Shown: one piece after another, positions 55,315 to 64,000 of the stretch
How positions within the stretch are numbered: the first letter of the stretch is position 1
How the letters are laid out: the number at the start of each line of letters is the position of its first letter
Assembly: GCA_947646735.1 (NCBI GenBank)
Contig: CANTFK010000756.1
Coordinates: forward strand, 243,682-307,681
Length of the DNA: 64,000 nucleotides
Source: Peronospora farinosa
Lineage: Eukaryota > Oomycota > Peronosporomycetes > Peronosporales > Peronosporaceae
Direction of reading: 5' to 3'
Program-made: the position numbers and the translations under genes
The notes under the pieces: generated by a model
The model's database searches: none
Told to the model about the DNA's origin: nothing
What the model saw: the letters and a program-made list of their open reading frames with translations, nothing else

Positions 55315-55910
55315 CAGGCCATGCAAAGCAAAGCAAACTCAAGAAATGTATCAAGCTGGCGTTTAAACAGGATTTAAACTTCTTTGCAACAGTATTAGAT
55401 CCGAGATGGAATATCAGCTAGTTTGAGGACCTCAACGAATGGCCGCAGCAATTTTGGGCTCTTGGCCATAGCCCACAAGCAATCAAGTTGTTTTTTGTGG
55501 ATGCAGCATACATGTTTCAGAAGTCATCAGAAGAAATTTTGCCTCCGCCACCCAACATTAGTAACGACAAGAGCGATGACGACATGAAGCCAGATATCTT
55601 CGCCTTTGCTGTAGGAAGAGTCTAACAGACCGCAGTGAGCAAAGTCGAGGAAGAAAGTCAAACTTATTTTGCTCTTTTGCCTGTTCACACAGACTAAAAG
55701 CCATTGTAGTTGTGGGCACTGCATCAGCTACATTTCCCGATACTTGCAAGGATGATAAGATTTTTCTGGATACCCGCGTCTTTCACTTCGTCAGAGAGAG
55801 TTTTCTTATATATAAGAAGGACTTACCGGTGGGATAAAACTCTGCTTTTTCCTAAAAGCTTAGAGAGGCTTCTGCGCCCCAAGAAATGGATAAGGACACA
55901 GGGTCACGTT
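55315..55910 (+). pseudogene. hAT transposase fragment
   Basis: One frame with several stops encodes the RNase H-fold end of a hAT transposase (FFATVLDPRW) and the C-terminal dimerisation region (LHFPILARMIRFFWIPASF then SSERVF). The N-terminal BED zinc finger and the first catalytic residues are missing, so the copy cannot encode an active enzyme. Confidence 0.78.
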
Positions 55911-56334
55911 CCTTTGTCGGCAAGGGACTAGTTTTTCTTTGTCAGCACTTTCGCTTACCCGCTTTAACTTCCCACGTGGGAGACGTATTTTTTATTATTT
56001 TTTGGGTCAATACAGCCTTTTAGTCGTGACTAGTGGCCGAAAAAGCCCTCCAACCATTGCTCCTATGTCTCTGGTAGGTGTGCCGGCTGCCCTATGGGCG
56101 CCGGCAAATGCCCGCCTTCAGGCGGGCCCTCGTTTTTGTGCTGCCTGCCTGCGCTGCACCTATCCAGTTCGTGACCGTCACAGTGGTCCCTAGGTGAGCA
56201 GCCACTTACGACCATGGTACGCCTGCTACCCTTATATCATTCTGAAAGTAAGTTGTATACTCTTGCCCGCGTTCAAAGCTTAATTTGCGAGTCTGTGGGC
56301 CATACAATTGTATTTCCGTATGTGGTGGGTACCC

Positions 56335-56700
56335 CTATTCGATCAGCATGCATTTGGCATTGCATGTACAGCCCCTGTAAATGTCGCGTTTTTGGCACTC
56401 TTCTGTGCCTGAGTTGGTGAGAATGAGTAGACTGTCGCCGAATACATGAATATGTCGTATATGGTTACGCTCTATATAGCGTAATCCATTCAGGATTTCG
56501 TGATACTCCGCTACATTGTGAGTCACCGAGTTGCGATATGACACACTCGCCATGCAGATAATTTCATGTAGCGACGAGCTGCCCCCGATGCGTACTAGCA
56601 CCGAGCCTGCCTCACCTGGTCCAGATTTCTCTCGTGATCCACCAATAAAAAAAGGATGAGTGCAGGGCAGCTGGTAAGTAAACTTGTATATACTGGCCAT
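56335..56700 (-). pseudogene. LINE RNase H domain
   Basis: A 121-codon frame contains the RNase H pattern: SVLVRIGG, NVAEYHEILNGL (catalytic Glu region) and HVFGDSLL (catalytic Asp). Confidence 0.7.
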
Positions 56701-57079
56701 GTATCCCCAGGTTATGTTAGCAAGTCATGGCAGAACGCGTATGCCGCTTTCACCGCAGGCTCCGCCTCTGACTCAATCCTGAGTAGAGTAAGGTAAGCCG
56801 ATAGTAAGCGCAATTTTTAGGTGGCCGCCATTTTTAAAAGGGATGTGTCCTGTTCTGAATCCCGATATAAACATCGTCGCCGCCAAATGATCTGTAAAGT
56901 TGAATCGCTCCAAGTTTCCAAAAGGCCTGGATCGTATCAAATAACTCCACCAGCACGCGTTCCCTGTACCCTATTGGTAACGATGCAAAACCCGCGTCTT
57001 CTCTCTTCCAAACCGCCACAGGAACCGCAATTTCCAACCATCCAAGGATATTTTCCGGGTCAGGCAAGGTCTCGCAAAA

Positions 57080-57277
57080 TCACAGTGCTTTCCATGGCTC
57101 TGTAAATACACGCCAAAGTCTGCGTGCTCCAGAGCAAGCCCAAATTGTGTGGTACGGAGCTCCTGTCGTATTGTCACATTCCTCAATAGGGCAGCCCAAA
57201 GATTGTGTGGTGGCATTCCAAGCACTAAAGGCTCTGAGTTTTAGCCTGTACAAGACTTGTTGTCCCCACTCTGTCAC
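57080..57277 (-). pseudogene. LINE C-terminal Cys/His segment
   Basis: A short frame with CPIEECDNTTGAPYHTIWAC matches the CCHC-like segment that follows RT in many LINEs. Neighbouring frames at 56834-57067 and 56971-57225 continue it after a shift. Confidence 0.55.
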
Positions 57278-58248
57278 ACCAGTAATACGGCCAGTGTGAA
57301 CCCACTACATCTGTTGCAATGCTTTGCTGACGCCCATGTTATCCTGGTCCCATTTGTGATCTTTGTTTTCTAGATCCGCAAGTGCCTTGCGTCTCTCACG
57401 AGCTTGAGCCCGCTCTTTGTATTGCGATCGGTTGTATCCGACACGTTCACTCCGTGCCACACACATACGTATCTAGACAGCGACGGGTGGGGAAAGATGG
57501 CGTCTACTTGATCGTCGTCTGTGGCGAAAGACACTAAAGAGGTCCCCTCGCGCATGGAACGAGCAACCCCGACATCCAAGTCGTCCTCATCAGGACCGAC
57601 AATGATAATATGAACTGTATTTTGCTGTTCTCCTTAAGTAGCGAGCACTTAGATTGGTCGCTCATGCGCACCGGATAGCAGGCGCAGCTCACTCGAATAT
57701 GAGATATTTGGGAGGTCCGGATAAAATGCGAGCAGAAGTAGGATGAAATTGCGCTTCATATCATTCTTCAACGCCAAACGTCTGCGAAAAGTAATGGTCA
57801 CAGCCCCAGTGCTTTCCCATGTGACATAATCACCAATGCAACGAGAGAAATCTAATTGCTCGACTATTTCTCGTACACCAGCGTCTTCCCAAAACCATAC
57901 CTTTGGAAAGGCGCATTCAAAGCTGAGATAAGGAATCCGTTATGGGCATAATCTTTCGGTCTCACAGCGCATTTATTGCCGTATACCTTCAACGAAATCC
58001 TCTGTATACCTAAGTATCTCTACTAAGCAGGTACCATCAGTCCAGTCCAACATGTTAGCCAGATGAGTTTGATAATGTATGTATAATTTGAGTCTCATGC
58101 CCTTGACTGCAGGTTGATGGTAGTGAAGCCCAATATGTTCCAAAAGAGAAAAACTGGCCTTCCAAATGTTCGCATGAGGTCTGAAAACGGCTGGGAGGCG
58201 TCTTGTGAATCCCAATGAGAGATAAGTTGCTGTAATAGAGGCATCTCA

Positions 58249-59904
58249 TCAGCCAGCGTGAAGATTATCGCCAAATATATGTTGTAACTTGGTACCAGCC
58301 AACGCCCACTCTTGCACTGTGGTGGCAGCAAGTGCAATCAGTTTACTCCGGAGATCTGGTACTCCAAGTCCCCCACCTTTCATAGGCATCATTGCTAGTT
58401 TCCTTGCTATCCATGGCTTATGTGTCGGAGCATCTTCCACAAATAAAACGGTCCAGACAAAGTTTTGAATAGGACGGTCATAACGCTTCACTATTCCTGT
58501 AATAGGCCAGCAATGGCGAGCAATATACAATAGCTTGGGTAATATGACCGCGGCTGCGACTTTTGCTCTCTGCCGAACTGAAAGCGTTTTGTGGCTCGCC
58601 AATCTGATGTGAATGACGAGTTGGTGCTCTTCCGAAGCCCAGGCTGCCTCCACGTCATGTTTACAACTCGCTGGAATGCCACGATAGCGAGTGGTATCTG
58701 TAGTGTTCTGTAGCTTAATATGGCTTGCCCATGTGATGGCGTCGCTGAACCCGTCCGGATGTAATGGTATGGCTACGTTTTTGATTTCATTTAGAAGAAG
58801 AAGACCTGATCCTGCTCCGAAGTCACAAATAACGTCTAAAACTTTGTTTAGATCCGCCGGGTGGCGCAAATATACTGTGTTATCATCAGCATACCCAGCC
58901 AATCGAAGCGCTGTTGATGCTGCTTCAGTAACCACTGAAATTATTAGAGTGAACCTCACCTCCATCCAGCTTTGGATATAACGGTTCCAGTGCGAGGATG
59001 AATAAGCAAGGTTCCAACGGACATCCTTGGGATACCCCTTGTTACTAGTATTCGGGATGAGAGGGTACCATAAATTAAGAAGCGCACACTGGTTTTTGTG
59101 TGTAGAACTTTTATAACTTGGATCAAACGTGGTGGAAAACCGTGACGCGTAAGTGATTGTATCATGAAGTCTCGGTCAAGGCTGTAATAAGTCTTAGTAA
59201 AATCCAACAACAAGGCCAGCGTGTTACGCGCTTCCGGCCTGTATTTCACCATCTTTCGTGCCACAGCATAGCAGCCCAGAGTGGTGTGAATCGTGCGTCC
59301 CGGGGCGAACCCACATTGGAACTGATTAATTCGCTCGTTTGATGCTTTTCTTACAGCCGTTGTGACGATTCGCATGATAACTTTATAATCCAAATTGAGG
59401 AGAGCCAGTGTTCGGTAGTTGAGCGGATTCCCCGAATCTCCAGACTTTTTAAGCAAAAAATATTGGCCTCAGTGAACGATGCCGGAAATAGTTGTTGCTC
59501 ATACCACTGGCGATATAGTGTAGTAAGGATCGGTGTCAGTTCCTTTATATAATCTCGATAAATTCGTTGCCCAGTTGATCCGGGCCACAAGCCTTTCCCG
59601 GTTTGAAGGCGCGAATTGCCTTGGCTACTGTGTCCTCCGTTATCAGCATAGTGGTATCAAACAACTCTGTAGGCATTTGCCTCGCCTGAGGCATCCACTC
59701 AATTATGTCGTCCATATGGTTCTTCCCCAGCGGGACCTTAGTCATAACTGGTTTCCAAGCTGCAGCCATTGTATTCGCTTTTTTCTGTGTTGTAGCAACA
59801 GCTCTCCCATCGTTGCCCCGTAGTGGTGGAATAGCACTGTCGGTGAATTTTGTCGATATTCGCCTAAAAAAATTTACTCGTAGATTGCCTAGGACGCCAC
59901 GCAT
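58249..59904 (-). pseudogene. LINE reverse transcriptase
   Basis: RT is spread over several frames. It includes FKPGKACGPDQLGNEF, LNYRTLALLNLDYKVI, FQCGFAPGRTIHTT, LLLDFTKTYYSLDRDF and the catalytic GYADDNTVY (about 58880-58900, YADD in place of FADD). Thumb-like sequence follows to 58249. At least three frame changes. Confidence 0.85.
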
Positions 59905-60265
59905 GCGACTGAGAAAGTTGATATATTTTTAATAACGAATACGTTCCCGTTTCAGATTCGCAATTTTGCGCGTAGTGTCGTGCATTTAGTCGTTATGAGT
60001 TCACCGGCGAAGAAGGTCCGATTGTCCTCGCCGGGCTGATTCCGTAGCTGCTGAAGTTAATGTAACTTGTGATACCATCTTCGGAGCTTGCGACGATACG
60101 TGTTCGTTCTAGGGTGGCGAATGGTGCACTTTACTCGGGTTATGCTACTCACAATTTCCATTTACAGTCGGTCCCATCGTTTCAACTTATTTGCTTTTTT
60201 CATTAGATGTACCTCCATATCTTCGGCAAAAACCGTAAATTACCAACAATAAAATTGCGAGTTTG

Positions 60266-61080
60266 CTAACGCGCATACGATGGAACCGGGTACACTTGGG
60301 GCGGCTTGTGTACTATAATTGGGTGCTTCGGGTCTCGTAATTCAAGCAATACTCCTTTGTGGTCGGACTCTAGGCCGTCAAGCGGCACCGAAGTAAAATC
60401 TACCCACAGTTGTAAAGCATCCGAATGGTACCACCTATCAATTCTGCTAGACGCGATTCCCTTGCCTGGTAGTGTGTAGGTGTAGCTATATTGTGTATGC
60501 TGGAATGCCTTTAGTTCGTCATCGTCGCCAGGATGTGGAAGTGTGAGCTGCAATGAATCAGTCAAATTGAGCTGTTGCGACCACTTGGCAAGTCCTGGTG
60601 AAGAATGGTTCGAGGCCGCGGTGTTGTTGGAGCGATCCGCCAATGTATGCTGGGGCAATTATAATCACCACCTACTAATAGGTAATCAGAAGCCACAAAT
60701 AAAACCTTTCTGAGCAACGCGTAGAAGGCCTCCCTATACCTCCGCGCTGTCGGTGCATATATGTTGACAAGAACCACCTTTATATCCGCTGTTTTCACCT
60801 TTATCATCATCAAATTAGGCGTCCACATTGTTGTAATTAAGGTTCCGGATCTGTGAACTTGCCGTGAGGGTGCAACAAATCGCCACTATAGCAGAGTTAG
60901 TCGCAATCTCTGACCAAAACGATAGGGTAGACGCCCCATTATCGATTCTATAGCCCCAGTGATGAGCCACTTTAGCCGCGAATACGTGGCTGGTGGCTTG
61001 GGTCACATGAGTTTCCTGCAACATAATAACATCGTAATGTCCTTTGAAGCGGTCCCTTTTAAAAGACGCAAGACAAAGGT
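60266..61080 (-). pseudogene. LINE APE-type endonuclease
   Basis: Motifs of the apurinic-endonuclease fold appear in order: MLQETHVT (61010), VNIYAP (60770), GGDYNCP (60660) and the catalytic SDHKGVLLEL (60345). They lie in three frames, so the gene is broken. This domain nicks target DNA to prime reverse transcription. Confidence 0.8.
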
Positions 61081-62845
61081 CCGTATCTGTATCTCCAGAG
61101 CCGACCCCGCAAACACTTTGTATCAGTGAACCAATAGTTTTCTCCAAGTTTGTTTTGCCCGTATTACATCCCGGAACTATGCGCATCTTTTTGACTGAGT
61201 TTCGCCTCCGTGCTACGATCGTTTGTCGTTGTCTGCCAAATTCTCGGTTTAACGCATATTCCCTCGCATCGGCTTGCTGCGAAGGGTAAAACGCCTCCAT
61301 AGTGGTTTGCGTGGTACCACGAGGGAACGATTGCGGCCTGTAGGCCTGTTTAACTGATGTGGAGCGGCCTGCCCCTCCCCACCGGATTTCACCGTGGAGT
61401 AGGGTGCAAGCACACGTGCCACTACCAATTGTAAATGTACTGCAAGACTCCAATCGTAGTTTTCAGCAATAGCCAGGCATAGTTGTGGTACTTGCTCAAG
61501 TTCATGGTACCACACAGCGAGAGCGCTCTCGGGCGCGCGACCCATGACGGTGTCGCGCCACTCTCGGATAGTGTAAGGTAAAACGTGTAAAGTAAACCAG
61601 TAATTCAAGGGTATTTCAAACGGTCTGGATCGCATAAGAGAATCATCTACGTAGGTACCATCTTTGATTGTCGCTAGCCAGGACTATCACCTCCGTGTAG
61701 TCAGCAGTACGACAAATTGTCGCCCATTTGGCACACATGGCACGAGCTCTGTCGTCATTTTCCTCATCTTTTTGTATACGATCTAGCATCTGAAGCTGCT
61801 GGGCAAACGCACCCCGTTCGCCCCATTCTTCAAGTTGCTGTTGATTGCAGGCTTGTACTTCCAGCTCTAAAAAAGGGAGGAGAGCCATAATTTGACGCAC
61901 TGCGGTCGGATTTCCGCAGAGCTAATCCGTAGCGTGTGCCCATGATCGCCGCCCCTCGTCCAGTGCAAGTAGCCCATATTTGACGCCTTCCGTCTGTGCC
62001 CACTCCTCAAAATGTCCTCGTTTACCGAGTAAAGGCCACCCGCAATGGGGGCGTCAATAGCGCCCATTTGAGACATATCATCATACTTATATATGCGCGC
62101 ATATACTTCTGAATGGACACGCTGATGCTGGAGAGGATTTTCTATTTTTTGAATCCAGTGCTGTAGGCTGTGACAACCCACCATCTTGGGACCCATTTGC
62201 ATACAAATCAACGCCTAAATCTTCCAGCACAAATTTTTCTTACAGCGTTACCTCGGCTCAAACTGAGTCTAGATCATACCCCGCCGACGGAAGTTTGGGG
62301 AAGCCAGTCGCCTTGTGCACGCTGTCGAGTCTGCTACGCATATCAGGACCATGTTGCGCATGCCATTCAAAGAAAAGGTTTTCATGTTGGACACCATAAA
62401 AAATGGCTTTCCACATGCTTTAGGAGCAGCATCACTGTGAAAACGTGATAATGGAAGCATGCTTCCAGGAATATCTTCATTACATCATCCAAAACCATCT
62501 CGACTTGCCCGGTTCAAGAGTCTTCCCACTGTCCATGGTTAAAGTTGCAAATGTGTAGCGCTGCACATGGGCTGTGTCGTTTGCTGCCACATCCCAGACA
62601 TAAACCGGTTCTAGTAAGTAGGCCGCCATCGCTTTTAGTATAAGCGGCCCTTAGACGTGGGAGACGTAGAGTGTATATACCTTTTTAGACAAGTTTTCAC
62701 AATGCTTTTGTCTCTTCCATATTGTTTGGTAGTCCGCAACTCTGCATCTTTATTGCGCGGGTAACATGGGTAAGAACCCGCGGGTATGAGTCTGAGTCGT
62801 GGGTAAACGCCATTACCCAACCCAGACTCATGGGTACCACCTCTA

Positions 62846-63513
62846 GTCTTTATGGCTTACGACAAGCATGCTGGACAAGTATCTGAGAAAATGCGGTTTT
62901 TGTCGCACAAAAATGGATGCAGGTGTATTGTCTGACAAGACGACAGAGACGAAAGATATGTATGGAAATGCATCAAGACCTAAATTAGGTGTGCAGATTG
63001 TATCATATGGGGATGCTGATTTGGTAAATGAAAGAGATTATCTACGGTCTGTGACCGGACTGGTACTGCAAATGGAGGGCTGTACTTACGCATATAAAGG
63101 CCATAAACAAAGATTGATTACTGATGATACGTGCTGTTCCAAATTTGTGGCTGCGGCTGAATGTAGCATGATGATAATGTGGACGCACAATATGTGTGAA
63201 GAGCTAGTGGTGAGTCGCAAAAGAACTATTATATATGAAGATAATCAAGTGGCTATAAAAAAGATCGAAGAAGTCACAGGGGACTACAAAGTGAAGAGTA
63301 TAGATCTTTAGTACCACAAGATACGAGAGTATGTGGAGAAAGACGAGTTTGCTTTGGTGTACCGCCCGTCAGAAGAAATGCTGGCAGACATCTTAATCAA
63401 GCCTTTTGGACCGACGCAATTTAAGAAGTTTCGGCACATGTTAAATATTGTACCAGTGCCTACTACGTTGACGTAGCAAGACCAGAAGAAATCTGAGACA
63501 TCGAAGTGGGAGT
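62846..63513 (+). mobile_element. Copia element, segment 4: RNase H and polypurine tract
   Basis: After GLRQA the frame shifts. Bases 62868-63480 encode the copia RNase H with one stop (GDADLVNERDYLRSVTGLV, AAAECSM, IYEDNQVAIKK, YHKIREYVE, ADILIKPFGP). A purine-rich tract (GAAGTGGGAG, 63503-63512) immediately precedes the 3' LTR. The middle of RT is missing. Confidence 0.8.
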
Positions 63514-64000
63514 GTGACGAAGTACATGGTGCCGTGTTCTTGATTCTAAGTGTGGCGCATTGAACAGTTGGTCGTATGATGCTCGGACACATCATTACAG
63601 TTGAGGCATGACTTGTTGGTATACACTGTAAAGTCTAGTCTTACAAAGAGGGTTGTCACCTACAAAGGTTTTTCCCTCATTTATTTCAAAGTTGCTCAAG
63701 TGGAAAGCAATTGTATCGTAATTGTGACAGTAATTGTAGCAAAGCTGCACAGCGCTCTAGCCAGAGGAAGACTTTAGGCTGAAAGCCTCATAGTTCTAGA
63801 GATCTATATAAATTTACGGCTAAAAGCAACTTAGTTCTAAAGAGCTAATTAAACGACTTAAAGTCACCCTGTTCTAAGAAACGAGGAGAGAGACTTTTTA
63901 GTCGGCAAGCAATAAGCTAAGGTTCAGAGAACCAACGCACAGAGTGCAAGAGAAGCTAGAAGCTTAGGGGTTCAAAGAATCAACACACGAAGTGCACAAG
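63514..64000 (+). repeat. Copia 3' LTR, running off the window
   Basis: Starts TGTGACGAAGTAC and matches the 5' LTR at 29168. It contains a TATA-like TATATAAAT near 63803. The LTR end and flanking target duplication lie beyond the window. Confidence 0.75.

Larger units (their letters stand above)
55988..62654 (-). mobile_element. LINE (APE/RT/RNase H type) nested in the hAT
   Basis: A 14-bp target duplication ACGTGGGAGACGTA flanks it (55974-55987 and 62655-62668). The 3' end is at 55988, where the element strand ends in an A-rich tail (T-rich on the plus strand). At 6.67 kb it looks close to full length but has many stops and frame changes. Minus-strand order is ORF1-like region (61450-62640), APE endonuclease, reverse transcriptase, Cys/His segment, RNase H. 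The terminal RNase H suggests an I/Tad/R1-like clade. Confidence 0.88.
55060..62845 (+). mobile_element. hAT DNA transposon, interrupted by a LINE
   Basis: Terminal inverted repeats are TAGAGGTGGTACAC (55060) and its complement ending at 62845 (GGGTACCACCTCTA). They are flanked by the 8-bp duplications GTCTATAT (55052-55059) and GTCTTTAT (62846-62853), one mismatch. The TIR start TAGAGGTGG and the 8-bp duplication are hAT hallmarks. Subterminal regions on both sides carry repeated, oppositely oriented ACCCAGACTCATGGGT motifs. With the 6.7-kb LINE removed the element is only about 1.1 kb, so it is internally deleted. Confidence 0.88.

Noticed and set aside
62635..62820. Small gene at the right end of the hAT
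   Set aside because: It consists of hAT subterminal repeats and the LINE target duplication.

Overview
This window is nuclear DNA from an oomycete, most likely a Peronosporales species (Phytophthora or a downy mildew). The evidence is a short secreted protein with a degenerate RxLR-EER effector N-terminus behind an oomycete Inr-FPR-type promoter, a CBM20-TPS-TPP fusion protein, compact genes with 49-94 bp introns, and dense LTR retrotransposons. I did not identify the species.

Bases 1-29144 are a gene-rich island. In order it holds: an unrecognised seven-exon gene (-), a CBM20/trehalose-6-phosphate synthase/phosphatase fusion (-), a DDX21-type nucleolar DEAD-box helicase (+), a small RxLR-like putative effector (+), an LtaS/sulfatase-type membrane enzyme (-), a five-exon class II eIF4E (4EHP-like, +), a membrane-anchored GH37 trehalase (-), TFIIS (-), a PH-USP-UBA deubiquitinase-like protein (+), complex I subunit NDUFV1 (+), a five-exon atypical dual-specificity phosphatase (-), a two-exon methyltransferase (+) and a second, secreted GH37 trehalase (+). 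Trehalose synthesis and two differently localised trehalases therefore sit within 27 kb.

Bases 29168-64000 (about 54% of the window) are one nest of transposons. A decayed Ty1/copia element begins 24 bp after the second trehalase and its 3' LTR runs off the right edge. Into it have inserted: Gypsy-1 (29822-45810, TSD GGCTA), Gypsy-3 (46390-54375, TSD CCCAC) and a hAT element (55060-62845, imperfect 8-bp TSD). Gypsy-2 (35988-43807, TSD CACTA) sits inside Gypsy-1. An APE/RT/RNase H LINE (55988-62654, 14-bp TSD) sits inside the hAT. Each boundary was read directly from paired LTRs or TIRs and target duplications.

The three gypsy elements share an unusual plan: gag-pol, an integrase followed by a chromodomain, and then an antisense gene that starts 80-107 bp inside the 3' LTR and runs back across the chromodomain. 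They also share a hairpin at the gag-pol junction. In Gypsy-2 it lies 7 nt after an A AAA AAC heptamer in the correct frame, a complete -1 ribosomal frameshift signal, and one stem pair covaries among the three elements. The antisense gene and this signal are the most interesting features here.
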